Part shown: in pieces, positions 22,906 to 35,836 of the stretch
How the letters are laid out: each line of letters begins with the position of its first letter
Position numbering within the stretch: the first letter of the stretch is position 1
Source of the DNA: Firmicutes bacterium ADurb.Bin248
GTDB lineage: Bacteria > Bacillota > Clostridia > Christensenellales > CAG-138
Assembly: GCA_002069725.1 (NCBI GenBank)
Contig: MWBW01000019.1
Span: 1-48,000, forward strand
Direction: 5' to 3'
DNA: 48,000 nt
Position numbers and translations under genes: made by a program
Notes under the pieces: model-generated
Database searches by the model: none
What the model was told of the DNA's origin: nothing
The model's input: the letters and a program-made list of their open reading frames with translations, nothing else

Positions 22906-24128
22906 GCGAACGCGACGGCAAATTCGTGTTGCCCATAGGGCCGCAGCACCCTTCCCTCAAGGAGCCGTGCAGCTTCAAGATCACGCTCGACGGCGAGGTG
23001 GTCGAAAAGGCGGTCGTCGAGATCGGCTACAACCACCGCGGCCTCGAGAAGGCCTGCGAGAGCCGCACGTTCGTGCAGGATTTGTACATCATCGAGCGCG
23101 TGTGCGGCATCTGCTCGCACGCGCACACGTCGGCCTTCTGCCGCTGCGTCGAGGAGATGTGCGGTCTTTTGGTGCCGCGCCGCGCGGAGTATATCCGCGG
23201 TATCGTGGGCGAGCTCGAGCGGCTGCACAGCCACCTTCTCTGGCTCGGCGTCGCCGCGCACGAGATCGGCTTCGACACGCTGTTCATGTACACCTGGCGC
23301 GACCGCGAGCGCGTGCTCGACATGCTCGCAGCCATAGGCGGCAACCGCATCAACTACGGCGTCAACACCTTCGGCGGCGTGCGGCGCGACCTCGAGCCGG
23401 AGCTCATCGCGGAAATCGGCCGCGTCATGGACGCGCTCGAGGAAAAGCTCAAATACTACTTCGAGCTCGCCCTGGTCGAGCCCGCGCTCATAGGCAGGCT
23501 CTCGGGCATAGGCATACTCCGGCCCGAGGACGTGAGGCGCTTCAGCGCGGTCGGCCCCGTGGCGCGCGCGGCGGGCATCATGGACGACACGCGCATCATC
23601 GAGCCCTACGGCGTGTTTCGTGAAATCGCCGTCAACGGCGTCACGGACGACCACTGCGACGTGTACGGCCGCACCATCGTGCGCGTCAAGGAGATGCTCG
23701 AGAGCGTGCGCCTGATCCGCGTCATGCTCAGGGAACTGCCCGACGGCCCCATATCGGTCAAAGCGCCGCGCCGCGTGCCCGCGGGGGAAATACTCATACG
23801 CGTGGAAGCGCCGCGCGGGGAGGACATCCATTACGTGCGCTCCACGGGCGGCGACATGCCCGACCGCGTGCGCGTGCGCGCCCCGACCGAGGCCAACTGG
23901 CACGGCATGAGCTACATGCTCGAGGGCTTCCACCTCGCGGACGTGCCCATCATCATCGCGGCGATCGACCCCTGCTATTCGTGCACGGACCGCGCCGTCA
24001 GGCTCACGGACGCGGGAGGCAGCTCCCTCCACGCCTGGGAGGAGCTCAGGCGCCTTGGCATAGAACGTTACCAGTCCCTCGGCATCGACCCCTCGGGCAT
24101 ACGCCTGCGGGAGTTCCCCCGGGGCTGA
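22902..24128 (+). CDS. Group 4 [NiFe] hydrogenase large subunit (NuoD/HycE-like)
   Basis: Catalytic subunit that reduces protons to H2. Both cysteine pairs that hold the nickel-iron site are intact: Cys68/Cys71 in ERVCGICSH and Cys358/Cys361 in DPCYSCTDR, so this is a real hydrogenase, not a complex I NuoD. After Arg364 there is a 44-residue tail that, as in HycE, should be cut off by the endopeptidase encoded at 25442. The protein is 408 residues. Neighbours supply all membrane and electron-transfer partners. No NADH module (NuoEFG) is present, so ferredoxin is the likely donor. Confidence 0.96.
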   Translation: MSERDGKFVLPIGPQHPSLKEPCSFKITLDGEVVEKAVVEIGYNHRGLEKACESRTFVQDLYIIERVCGICSHAHTSAFCRCVEEMCGLLVPRRAEYIRGIVGELERLHSHLLWLGVAAHEIGFDTLFMYTWRDRERVLDMLAAIGGNRINYGVNTFGGVRRDLEPELIAEIGRVMDALEEKLKYYFELALVEPALIGRLSGIGILRPEDVRRFSAVGPVARAAGIMDDTRIIEPYGVFREIAVNGVTDDHCDVYGRTIVRVKEMLESVRLIRVMLRELPDGPISVKAPRRVPAGEILIRVEAPRGEDIHYVRSTGGDMPDRVRVRAPTEANWHGMSYMLEGFHLADVPIIIAAIDPCYSCTDRAVRLTDAGGSSLHAWEELRRLGIERYQSLGIDPSGIRLREFPRG

Positions 24129-24141
24129 GCCGGAGGCAAAA

Positions 24142-25080
24142 ATGCTTTTGGATATCCTCAAAATACTGCTGTTCCCGGGCTTCGCGTTCCTCGCGGCGTA
24201 TGCGTTCCTGCTCGAATACGTCGACCGTAAGGCTTACGCGCGCATGCAGAACCGCGTGGGGCCGCCGTGGTATCAGCCTCTGGCGGACTTCTTCAAGCTG
24301 CTCGGCAAGAAGGTCATCATCCCGCGCAACGCGGGCAAGCGCACCTTCGCGGCGCTGCCCGTCGTGTCCCTCGCGGCGGTGGCCACGGCCTACGTCAGCG
24401 TGCCCGTGTGGGGCAGGGCCGCGATCGTCGGCTACGAGGGCGACCTCGTCGTGGTGCTCTACCTGCTCTCGATCCCCACGATCTGCCTGTTCCTCGCGGG
24501 CTTCTCCTCGCATGACGTCTACACCATCATGGGGGCGTTCCGCACGCTCACGCAGATGTTCGCCTACGAGGTGCCGCTGTTCATCGCCTTCCTCTCCCCC
24601 GCTGTGCTCGCGGGCACGTGGAGCATCACGGGCATACTCGCGTTCTACGCAGACCGGCCCCTGCTCGCGCTCGTCAACCTGCCCGCGTTTTTCATCGCGC
24701 TTCTTTCGGCGCAGAGCAAGCTCGAGCGCGCGCCCTTCGACGCGCCCGAGGCCGAAACGGAGATCGTCGGCGGGGCTCTGGTCGAATACAGCGGGCGCTA
24801 CCTCGCCTTCATGCACGCGAGCGCCATGTGCGAGCTCGCGGTCGTGACAAGCGCCATCGCCGCGCTGTTTTTGCCCGTACTCACGGGCTTCGCCGCGGCG
24901 GACTTCGCGCTTTACCTCATAAAGACCCTCGCGCTGCTGCTTCTTTTGACGCTTCTTCGCGCGAGCGTGGCGCGCATCCGCATGGATCAGATGCTCAATT
25001 TCTGCTGGATGGTCATGACGCCCATGGCCATCATACAGATCGTCGTCAACCTGTTTTTGAGAGGAGGGCTTGGGTTGTGA
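24142..25080 (+). CDS. Hydrogenase membrane subunit, NuoH-like
   Basis: 312 residues, about eight membrane helices. It anchors the catalytic arm. The conserved loops are YVDRKAYARMQNRVGPPWYQ near the N terminus and ERAPFDAPEAETEIVGGALV in the middle, both typical of NuoH/EchB/HycD. The start is an ATG 11 bp after the GGAGGC that follows the large subunit. Overlaps the next gene by 4 bp (GTGA). Confidence 0.93.
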   Translation: MLLDILKILLFPGFAFLAAYAFLLEYVDRKAYARMQNRVGPPWYQPLADFFKLLGKKVIIPRNAGKRTFAALPVVSLAAVATAYVSVPVWGRAAIVGYEGDLVVVLYLLSIPTICLFLAGFSSHDVYTIMGAFRTLTQMFAYEVPLFIAFLSPAVLAGTWSITGILAFYADRPLLALVNLPAFFIALLSAQSKLERAPFDAPEAETEIVGGALVEYSGRYLAFMHASAMCELAVVTSAIAALFLPVLTGFAAADFALYLIKTLALLLLLTLLRASVARIRMDQMLNFCWMVMTPMAIIQIVVNLFLRGGLGL

Positions 25081-25445
25081 AGAAGAAGCTGCACCTTCCG
25101 GGCGAGCTTGCGGGGCAGGCCATCCGCAACGTTTTCGCGAAGCCCGCGACCATAGATTATCCGCACGGGGATCCCAGCATCCCCGCGAACTACCGCGGCA
25201 GGCTCGTGTACGACGCGCCCAGGTGCATCAACTGCCTCATGTGCATGCGCGACTGCCCCTCGAAGGCCATCCGCATCGAAAACCGCGGCACAAAGGAAAA
25301 TCCCGACATGCACGCCTACCTCAACGTGGCGCGCTGCATCTTCTGCTGCCAGTGCGTGGATTCCTGCCCGAAGAAATGCCTTTCCGCCTCCAACGACATA
25401 CTGCTCGCGCGGCTCTCGCGCGACGAACTGAGCGTGGAGCTTTGA
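25077..25445 (+). CDS. Hydrogenase ferredoxin-like subunit, NuoI/EchF-type
   Basis: 122 residues with two [4Fe-4S] motifs, CINCLMCMRDCP and CIFCCQCVDSCP, which pass electrons from ferredoxin to the small subunit. The start is a GTG overlapping the preceding stop, with GGAGG upstream; a much longer frame upstream is an antisense-frame reading of the NuoH-like gene. Ends in a TTGA overlap with the protease gene. Confidence 0.93.
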   Translation: MKKKLHLPGELAGQAIRNVFAKPATIDYPHGDPSIPANYRGRLVYDAPRCINCLMCMRDCPSKAIRIENRGTKENPDMHAYLNVARCIFCCQCVDSCPKKCLSASNDILLARLSRDELSVEL

Positions 25446-25942
25446 GCGGGCTTGCGGATTTCCTCGCAGAAACGCTCGCCGGCGCGCGCGTTGCGGTGCT
25501 CGGCGTGGGCAGCGAGCTGTGCCGGGACGACGCCGCCGGGCTCTACGCCGTGGCGCGCATGGAAAAGGAGCCGGGCTTAGCCGGGCTGCTGCTCCTTTCG
25601 GGCGGCAGCGCGCCGGAAACCTTCACGGGCGCGATCAAAACCTTCGCGCCGGACGTGCTGTTCGTCGTCGACGCGGCGTATATGGACCTGCCCGCCGGGA
25701 GCTTCCAGCTCCTGCCCTATGAGAAGGCGGCGGGGCTTTCCTTCTCGACGCACATGCTGCCCCTGCCGCTGATGATGGATTACATCCGTTCCGAGTGTGG
25801 CTGCGCCTGCTACGTCGTGGGCATACAGCCCGCGGACACCTCGCAGGGCATAGGCATGTCGCCGCGGGTTCGGGAAGGCGCGCGCAGGCTCGCAAAGATG
25901 TTCGGCGAGGCGGCGCGGAAACAATTGAAAACCGGCAATTGA
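25442..25942 (+). CDS. Hydrogenase maturation endopeptidase (HycI-like)
   Basis: Removes the C-terminal tail of the large subunit after nickel is inserted. The 166-residue protein has the family blocks VLGVGSELCRDDAAG, Asp77 in VVDAAYM and His104 in STHMLPLPL, in the places of the nickel-sensing residues of HycI. It starts with TTG overlapping the NuoI-like stop. The last six residues (QLKTGN) and the stop are encoded inside an AATTGA-rich dispersed repeat. Last gene of the operon. Confidence 0.9.
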   Translation: MSGLADFLAETLAGARVAVLGVGSELCRDDAAGLYAVARMEKEPGLAGLLLLSGGSAPETFTGAIKTFAPDVLFVVDAAYMDLPAGSFQLLPYEKAAGLSFSTHMLPLPLMMDYIRSECGCACYVVGIQPADTSQGIGMSPRVREGARRLAKMFGEAARKQLKTGN

Positions 25943-25965
25943 AAATTGACGATCAGGGGACCGGG

Positions 25966-25998
25966 CGGCCTTCGTTTTGAGCGAAGGCCGTCTTTTTT
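25966..25998 (+). terminator. Terminator of the hydrogenase operon
   Basis: CGGCCTTCG and CGAAGGCCG form a 9-bp stem around a 7-nt loop, followed by a run of six T. It follows an AATTGAC repeat, as several other terminators here do. Confidence 0.9.
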
Positions 25999-26216
25999 AT
26001 GCGGGGAAACGTTCCGCGCGGGTTCCCGCGTGCCGGCGCGGGCCGATCTGCCGCTTGCGCGAACGCCGCGCGAGATTCTTTTTATGCATAATTAAAGACC
26101 TTTCATTGCAGTATTTACTTCATAACGATTGTTTTCGTGCTTGAGATGCCGAAATGTGCAGAAGGGATACGTTAAAACTGCTTTTTCCATGATTCCGCCT
26201 TATATCCCCGCGGCGT

Positions 26217-26233
26217 CGCATAAGAATTATGCG
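26217..26233. promoter_or_regulatory. Palindrome upstream of pckA
   Basis: CGCATAA-GAA-TTATGCG is a perfect 7-bp inverted repeat ending 2 bp before the pckA -35 box, a place suited to a regulator. A related TTATGCATAA lies near 26077-26086. The rest of the 381-bp gap (25999-26216) shows no gene. Confidence 0.45.
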
Positions 26234-26235
26234 GA

Positions 26236-26264
26236 TTGCAATTGACAGTGCGAGAGAATATAAT
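26236..26264 (+). promoter_or_regulatory. pckA promoter
   Basis: TTGCAA (26236-26241), 17 bp, TATAAT (26259-26264), about 60 bp before the start codon. Confidence 0.65.
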
Positions 26265-26323
26265 CAACATGAAGGAATTTGGGCAGCATCGCGCTGTTTT
26301 CAACGAAAGGAGCAAGAGAAACC

Positions 26324-27901
26324 ATGATCAAAGATGATATCGAGGCTCTGGGCATCGTCGCGCCCAAGGCAGTGTACCGCAACCTTCCGCCCGCCAGGCT
26401 GGTCGAGATGGCGCTCGCGCGCGGCGATGGAACGCTTTCCGAATCGGGCGCGCTCTGCGTGACCACGGGCAAGTACACCGGACGCTCGCCGGAGGACCGC
26501 TTCGTCGTCGACCTGCCCGAGATCCACGACGAAATCGACTGGGGCAAGGTCAACGTACCCATCAGCCCGGAGAAATACAAAGCCCTCTACAAGCGCATAA
26601 CCGCTTATTTGCAGGGCAGGGATATATTCGTGTTCGACGGCTTCGCGGGCGCGGACGAGCGCTATCACCTCAAGGTCCGCGTGATCAACGAGCTCGCGAG
26701 CGAAAACCTGTTCATTCATCAGCTTCTGATACGCCCGTGCGAGGGCGATCTCGAGGGCTTCGTTCCCGGCTTCACGATCATCGCGGCGCCGGGCTTCAAG
26801 TGCAGCCCCGAAATCGACGGCGTGCACAGCGAGGCGGCCATACTGCTCAACCTCGTGGAGCGCACGGTCATCATTGCGGGCAGCCAGTATGCGGGCGAAA
26901 TCAAGAAGAGCGTGTTCTCCGTGATGAACTACCTCCTGCCCAAGCAGAACGTGTTCAGCATGCACTGCTCCGCCAACATCGGCGCGGACGGCGACAGCGC
27001 GCTGTTCTTCGGCCTTTCCGGCACGGGCAAGACCACGCTGAGCGCGGACCCGCTGCGCAAGCTCATCGGCGACGATGAGCACGGCTGGAGCGAGGAGGGC
27101 ATATTCAACATCGAGGGCGGCTGCTACGCCAAGTGCATCAACCTCTCGCGCGAGAACGAGCCGCAGATCTGGGACGCCATCCGCTTCGGCGCGCTCGTCG
27201 AGAACGTGGTGATGGACCCCGAAACGCGCAGGTTCGATTTTGCGGACGGCTCGCTCACCGAGAACACGCGCGCGGGCTATCCCGTGGACTTCATACCCAA
27301 CTGCGTGATCCCCGGCGTGGGCGGCCATCCCAAGACCGTCATCTTCCTCACGGCGGACGCGTTCGGCGTGATCCCGCCCATCAGCAAGCTCAACGCAGAC
27401 CAGGCGATGTACCACTTCGTTTCCGGCTATACCTCGAAGCTCGCGGGCACCGAGCGCGGCATCGTCGAGCCGCAGACGACCTTCTCCACCTGCTTCGGCG
27501 CGCCGTTCCTGCCGCTGCACCCCTCGGTATACGCCAACATGCTGGGCGAGCGCATCGAGAAGCACAAGACCAACGTATACCTCGTCAATACCGGCTGGGC
27601 GGGCGGCAAATACGGCGTGGGCAGCCGCATGAAAATCAAATACACGCGCGCCATGGTCACGGCCGCGCTCAACGGAGAGCTCGAAAAGGCCGAGTTCGTC
27701 CTCGATCCGTACTTCAACGTGCTCGTGCCCAAAACCTGCCCCAACGTGCCGGACGAATTCCTCGACCAGCGCGCGCTCTGGCAGGATAAGGCCGAATACG
27801 AGGCCACGGCCAGGGACCTCGCCGGCCGTTTCGTGAAGAACTTCAAGAAGTACGCGAACATGCCGCAGAACATCATCGACGCGGGACCGAAGGACAGCTG
27901 A
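26324..27901 (+). CDS. pckA: Phosphoenolpyruvate carboxykinase (ATP)
   Basis: Interconverts oxaloacetate plus ATP with PEP, CO2 and ADP. In fermenters it often runs toward oxaloacetate. The 525-residue protein has the ATP-type blocks [13 protein letters not shown] near the N terminus, the kinase loop [14 protein letters not shown], and FFGLSG followed by the metal-binding DDEHGW. The start at 26324 follows AAAGGAG; an upstream in-frame start adds 15 residues from the leader. Monocistronic, with its own promoter and terminator. Confidence 0.96.
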   Translation: MIKDDIEALGIVAPKAVYRNLPPARLVEMALARGDGTLSESGALCVTTGKYTGRSPEDRFVVDLPEIHDEIDWGKVNVPISPEKYKALYKRITAYLQGRDIFVFDGFAGADERYHLKVRVINELASENLFIHQLLIRPCEGDLEGFVPGFTIIAAPGFKCSPEIDGVHSEAAILLNLVERTVIIAGSQYAGEIKKSVFSVMNYLLPKQNVFSMHCSANIGADGDSALFFGLSGTGKTTLSADPLRKLIGDDEHGWSEEGIFNIEGGCYAKCINLSRENEPQIWDAIRFGALVENVVMDPETRRFDFADGSLTENTRAGYPVDFIPNCVIPGVGGHPKTVIFLTADAFGVIPPISKLNADQAMYHFVSGYTSKLAGTERGIVEPQTTFSTCFGAPFLPLHPSVYANMLGERIEKHKTNVYLVNTGWAGGKYGVGSRMKIKYTRAMVTAALNGELEKAEFVLDPYFNVLVPKTCPNVPDEFLDQRALWQDKAEYEATARDLAGRFVKNFKKYANMPQNIIDAGPKDS

Positions 27902-27935
27902 CAGTCGATAACGACTGGCGAATCACGATTGTGTG

Positions 27936-27966
27936 GGGATTCCGCGGGACGGAATCCCTTCGTTTT
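27936..27966 (+). terminator. Terminator of pckA
   Basis: GGGATTCCG and CGGAATCCC form a 9-bp stem around a 5-nt loop, followed by TTCGTTTT. Confidence 0.75.
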
Positions 27967-28111
27967 GGCAGCGATCCATCGTTACCTGCCTGTCAAGTCA
28001 AATGCAAAACGCCGTGGTATAACGCGCAGGGCGGTTTCTTAACCCGCTTCTAAAAGACATTGCGTTGGTTTGTAACGAAAACCGGTGATTCGCCAATCGC
28101 GGATCGCGATC

Positions 28112-28146
28112 GAAACCAAGGCGGCTTCCTTATAACGGAAGCCGCC
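28112..28146 (-). terminator. Terminator of the transporter gene
   Basis: On the minus strand GGCGGCTTCC and GGAAGCCGCC form a 10-bp stem, followed by TTGGTTTCG. The T run is broken, so it may be moderate. It faces the pckA terminator across a gap with an 11-bp inverted repeat. Confidence 0.65.
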
Positions 28147-28167
28147 CGAACATCAACCGGTTGTCCA

Positions 28168-29997
28168 TTATCCGTTGCCCTCCCGCGCCTTGATCGACTC
28201 CACCATCATGTCGTAATAATCCTCGTCGATGATGAACTTGCGCTTTTGTATGTCGAGCGAGAGGATCAAAAGAAGTATGGGCAGCACGCTGACCGCAACG
28301 CGCAGCCACACGCGCATCGGGAGCGTTGATTTGTCGCGGAAGCTGAGGTTCGCCGCGCTCTCCTGTCCGCTCTTGAGGTCGCCGACCTCGAGCGTGTAGG
28401 CGTAGCCTCCGGAAGCGAGCGCGGAGGCGTCGATCTCGCTGAGCCTGCCGAGCTCCTCGGCCTCGCCCGCGGGCAAGCCCGCGGCGTCGAGCGGGGTACG
28501 CAGCACCATGGCCTTGGCGAGCGCGGGGACGTACTGCGCGTCGAGCTGGACCTTGCTCATGGCCCCGTCCGCGCCGATGCGCCGCTCGACTTTCGCGGCG
28601 GCGGCGTCGTACTCCCCGGTGCCGGGCGCGAGGCCGTCGTATTCCCCGAGATAACCCTGCACGGACTCGATGTAGTGCGCCTGCGCGGCGGGGGATTCCA
28701 TGCGCGCGAAAAAGTCGCGCTGCGTTTCGAGCGTGCTGATGGACTGGCTCAGCAGGAACGTGCCGGATACCGCGAGCACGACGGTCACAACGAGCGTCTG
28801 CATCGCCGAGGCGAACTTCGCCATGAACGGGCGCAGCGTCGACACGACCGCCTCGTTGCGCTCGCCGAACTTATAATCGTTGTACTCGACGCAGTTGGTC
28901 ATGTTGACGATGCTGGCCATATAGAAGAGCGACTGGCCCGCCGAGATGAGCACGCAGAAGGCGCACAGCAGAGCGATGCTGAAGGGGAATATGCCCGTCC
29001 AGCCCATGAGGCCGATGAGCGCGTAACCCGCGACGCAGGCCGCGATGCTCGCCTCCTGCAGCTTGCGTCGTCCGAGCATGCCCGCGAGCCAGGGGTAGAT
29101 GATGTTGACCGCGACGGTCGTGACGCCGTAGGCCACCACGACGTAGAAGTAGAGCGTGCCGTTGTAGCCGATCTCGAGGTAGAGGAGGTTCGCCGAGAGC
29201 ACGACCAAGAGGTTGCTGCCGACGTTGTAGTAGAGCTGCGAGAGCGTCATCCAGAGTATCTGGTCGTTCTTGACGATGGTTTTCCACATCCGCCTGAGGG
29301 AGATGCCGGATTGCTTTTCGCTCTCGCGGCGCGGCGGCTCCTTCACGAAAAGGAAGGTCATAAGCTGGCTTGCCATGAATATGAGCGCCGTGGCGATGGC
29401 GACGGTGCGGTAGCCCGCGCGCGCGTCGCCGACCGTGAGCATGGGCGTCACGCCCTGCGAGATGATCGCGCCTATGCCCGCGAAGAGCACCGTGAGCGCG
29501 GTCGCCGTGTTGCGCTCCTTCTTGTCGCTCGAAAGGCTCGGGAGCATGGCCCAATAGCTGATGTCGTTGACCGTGAAGGTCGATTCCCACAGCAGATACA
29601 TGACGGACATGAACACCACGAACTTCCAGCCCGCGAGGCTCTGTATGCCGAACATGAGCATGATGACGATGCCGCAGGAAAGCGCGCCCAGCAGTATCCA
29701 CGGGCGGAACTTGCCCGCTTTGAGGTGCGAGCCCTCGATGACCGCGCCCATGAGCGGGTCGTTGAGCGCGTCCCAGATCCTGCCGCCGACGCCGATGACG
29801 AAGCTGAGCGTCGTGAACTGCGCCAGCGTCAGCGACACGCCGAATTGGATGTACACCAGCAGGAACGTGGAAATCAGGTTGTAGCTCAAGTCGCGGCCGA
29901 CGCCGCTGGTCGTGAAGAACCACTTGTTGCGCTCGAATTGCCTTTTGCGCAGCTTTTCCGCCTCTTGGACGGAAATCGGGATTCCGTTCGCTTCCAT
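28168..29997 (-). CDS. GPH-family sugar:cation symporter with a large C-terminal insert
   Basis: Membrane transporter of the glycoside-pentoside-hexuronide family. Family marks are LSYNLISTFLLVYIQFGV near the N terminus, GRIWDALNDPLMGAVIE (the N-D-P loop) and KFRPWILLGA. The substrate cannot be told. The 609-residue protein is about 150 longer than usual: between the last two membrane helices there is a soluble segment of roughly 130 residues (starting near SISTLETQRDFFARM and ending near SFRDKSTLPMRV), probably outside the membrane. The start at 29997 (MEANGIPIS) was preferred over a 66-codon upstream extension of repeat DNA. Alone in its operon, near an RpiR regulator. Confidence 0.88.
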   Translation of the reverse strand: MEANGIPISVQEAEKLRKRQFERNKWFFTTSGVGRDLSYNLISTFLLVYIQFGVSLTLAQFTTLSFVIGVGGRIWDALNDPLMGAVIEGSHLKAGKFRPWILLGALSCGIVIMLMFGIQSLAGWKFVVFMSVMYLLWESTFTVNDISYWAMLPSLSSDKKERNTATALTVLFAGIGAIISQGVTPMLTVGDARAGYRTVAIATALIFMASQLMTFLFVKEPPRRESEKQSGISLRRMWKTIVKNDQILWMTLSQLYYNVGSNLLVVLSANLLYLEIGYNGTLYFYVVVAYGVTTVAVNIIYPWLAGMLGRRKLQEASIAACVAGYALIGLMGWTGIFPFSIALLCAFCVLISAGQSLFYMASIVNMTNCVEYNDYKFGERNEAVVSTLRPFMAKFASAMQTLVVTVVLAVSGTFLLSQSISTLETQRDFFARMESPAAQAHYIESVQGYLGEYDGLAPGTGEYDAAAAKVERRIGADGAMSKVQLDAQYVPALAKAMVLRTPLDAAGLPAGEAEELGRLSEIDASALASGGYAYTLEVGDLKSGQESAANLSFRDKSTLPMRVWLRVAVSVLPILLLILSLDIQKRKFIIDEDYYDMMVESIKAREGNG

Positions 29998-30074
29998 GTG
30001 AGGCCGTCCCTTCGGAATAGATTGTGAATGGCGGGATGTTTTTGGCGCGACCGCGCCGCTTCCTGTCAAAAAAG

Positions 30075-30247
30075 TGGCTTTGCCGCTTTTTTGAGTTTGT
30101 GCGCTTTGCCCCAAACGCCGCGCGTTTCCGGGCGTCAAAGCGCGCAAAGTACGAAAGCCTGCGGCTTTCCTCCGTTTTGACGTACACGCCGTCAAAGCCG
30201 GATTATGGTCAAGGGGCTGCGGCCCCTTGGCAATCCCCGGGGTTTTT
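30075..30247 (+). repeat. Two-part dispersed repeat, copy 2
   Basis: Part A (30075-30094, TGGCTTTGCCGCTTTTTTGA) and part B (30210-30247, AGGGGCTGCGGCCCCT then AATCCCC-GGGG) match the two parts of the element at the hypF end, with about 115 bp between them instead of 22. It occupies most of the 330-bp gap upstream of the transporter; nothing coding is seen. Confidence 0.6.
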
Positions 30248-30284
30248 CGATGGGTTTCGGCGCGGACGCGCCGCTTCTTTGATC

Positions 30285-30313
30285 AGAATAACACAGTTTA
30301 AAAAAATGTACAA
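30285..30313 (-). promoter_or_regulatory. Possible promoter for the transporter gene
   Basis: Minus strand: TTGTAC (30308-30313), 17 bp, TATTCT (30285-30290). It would give a leader of about 280 nt that carries the two-part repeat. Confidence 0.5.
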
Positions 30314-30327
30314 CCGCGCGCGCGTTT

Positions 30328-31032
30328 TTACGCGCGGGGCCGCCACTCCTCCACGGGCACGCCCGCGAGCTTCGCAAAGTCGAGCGCGGCTTTGAAATCG
30401 CCCACGCGCCCCGGCGTGTGCGCGTCGCTGTTGACGACGAACCTCGCCCCGAGCGCGGCGGCGAGCTGCGCTTCCCCGGGCGTGAAGGTGACGCGCGAAG
30501 CGTTGAGCTCGAGCATCACGCCCAGCTGCGCCGCGCCTTTGGCGAGGGTCGCGACGTCGGCCTTTACGTAGGCGCCGGGGTGGGCGAGTATGTCGATCCC
30601 GTATTTGTCCGCGGCGGCGAGCAGGGCTTCGGCGATCCGCTCCGGGTCCGCGCGGCCAAGGCCGAGCGCCTCGGCGAGCGCGCTCCGCGCGAGCGCGTCG
30701 CGCGGCGGCACGCCCTTGTGGAAGGCGAGGAGCGTAACGTCGAACAGACCGCGGTCCTCGGGCGCGTCGCACAGGCCGTAGCCCGTCAGGTTGCACTCGT
30801 AGCCCATGAGCACCTCGATGTCGTTGGCGTACTTCGCGGCGAGGCGGTCGATCTCGCGGCGAAGGCCGCGGAGTTTTTCCCCCCGCACGCCGTAAAACGC
30901 GTGCGCGGCCCCGTGCTCGCTCACGGCGACGCGCTTCAGGCCGAGACGAACCGCGGCAAGGACATTCTCCTCGGGAGTGCCCTTGCCGTGGCTGTAAATC
31001 GTATGGGTGTGGAGATCGCTCGCGATTTTCAT
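30328..31032 (-). CDS. PHP-domain phosphoesterase
   Basis: Polymerase and histidinol phosphatase-type metal hydrolase, 234 residues. The metal-binding motifs are in order: DLHTHTIYSHG at the N terminus, SEHG near 38-41, an inner ILAHPGAY, and NSDAHTPGRVG near the C terminus. The layout is like YcdX-type enzymes that remove phosphate from small molecules; the substrate is not known. It could also be an enzyme of the histidinol-phosphatase group, though no his genes are near. The start at 31032 is the first Met of the conserved N terminus. Confidence 0.85.
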   Translation of the reverse strand: MKIASDLHTHTIYSHGKGTPEENVLAAVRLGLKRVAVSEHGAAHAFYGVRGEKLRGLRREIDRLAAKYANDIEVLMGYECNLTGYGLCDAPEDRGLFDVTLLAFHKGVPPRDALARSALAEALGLGRADPERIAEALLAAADKYGIDILAHPGAYVKADVATLAKGAAQLGVMLELNASRVTFTPGEAQLAAALGARFVVNSDAHTPGRVGDFKAALDFAKLAGVPVEEWRPRA

Positions 31033-31093
31033 TTGTTTGATCGCGAAACCATATACGCGTTTCCCTTATAATCCCTGTAAACCCGGCACGGGT

Positions 31094-31912
31094 TCACGGG
31101 TTCATTTCCGGCTCGTCCTCGATGCGGCGGTTGAGGTTGCGCGCGACGAGAAGAACGAGCAGGTTTGTCAGCGCGATCATGGCGTTGTTGCTCTCCTTGC
31201 CGAGTATTTTCTTCATATCGTCCACGCGCGAGGTGCAGAAAAAGTAATCCGAAGACTGCGCGCCCTGGGCGTTGACGTAGTTGCTCATGAAGGCGCAGAC
31301 GCTGCCCTGCTTTTTCGCCTGGCGCACGGCCTCGGTGAGCTGCTTGTTGCGGCCCGCGCGCGAGAGGCCGACGAACACGTCCTTTTCGCAGAAGCGGGAT
31401 TTGTACATGTTGAGTACGGTCTGCGAGGTGATGGCGATTGCCTGCACGCCCAGCACGTTGAGCTGGAAGGTGACGTCCTCCGCGTGCAGCGCGCTTCCGC
31501 CGCCGCCGCAGATGAACACGCGGTCGGCGCCGGCGATGATCCGGGCGAGCTCGCAGACCTTCTGCTTGTCGAGCGCGCGGTAGGTGTCCTCGAGCGCGCG
31601 GATGGAGGCGAGGTACAGCTTTTCGACGACGGCCTCGTCGCTGTCCGCATCCTCGATGGGGCTTAACTTGTGCGTTTCGGCGGTGATGGCGGCGCCGCTT
31701 GCGAGTGCGACTCGGAACTCGAGGAAACCCTTGTAGCCGAGCTTTCGCGCGAGGCGCGTGACCGAGGGAACGCTCACGCCCGCCGCGTCCGCGATCTCGT
31801 TGATGACCATGTGCATCGCGCGCTCCGGGTTCTCGAGTATGAAGTCAGCGACCTTCCGCTCCGCGGAGGGCAGCGTGGCGTAAGCGGAACGAATTTTCAT
31901 TTTTGCGGGCAT
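31094..31912 (-). CDS. RpiR-family transcription regulator
   Basis: 272 residues: an N-terminal helix-turn-helix (LPSAERKVADFILENPE, then INEIADAAGVSVPSVTRLAR) and a C-terminal SIS domain that binds a phosphorylated sugar (VFICGGGGSALHAEDVTFQL). The start at 31912 follows AAGGAGAACCGATT; an upstream extension of 44 codons reads through the promoter. It lies 61 bp upstream of the PHP gene in the same direction and may control it and the sugar transporter, which is inference from position. Confidence 0.92.
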   Translation of the reverse strand: MPAKMKIRSAYATLPSAERKVADFILENPERAMHMVINEIADAAGVSVPSVTRLARKLGYKGFLEFRVALASGAAITAETHKLSPIEDADSDEAVVEKLYLASIRALEDTYRALDKQKVCELARIIAGADRVFICGGGGSALHAEDVTFQLNVLGVQAIAITSQTVLNMYKSRFCEKDVFVGLSRAGRNKQLTEAVRQAKKQGSVCAFMSNYVNAQGAQSSDYFFCTSRVDDMKKILGKESNNAMIALTNLLVLLVARNLNRRIEDEPEMNP

Positions 31913-32015
31913 AATCGGTTCTCCTTTGCCTGGATTTCTGGATTCGTACGGCGTCCGGACGGCCGCCCGGGCCGCGTTTGGCCGTACATAACTATACAAT
32001 ATTTCGTACTTTAAT

Positions 32016-35803
<3,788 letters not shown>

Positions 35804-35836
35804 CGAGGCAATTGACAATCGGATTTGATCCGGACG

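Noticed and set aside
22902..25445. A genuine complex I (NADH dehydrogenase)
   Set aside because: The NuoD-like subunit has both CxxC pairs of a nickel-iron site, a HycI-like protease follows, and NuoE, F and G are missing.
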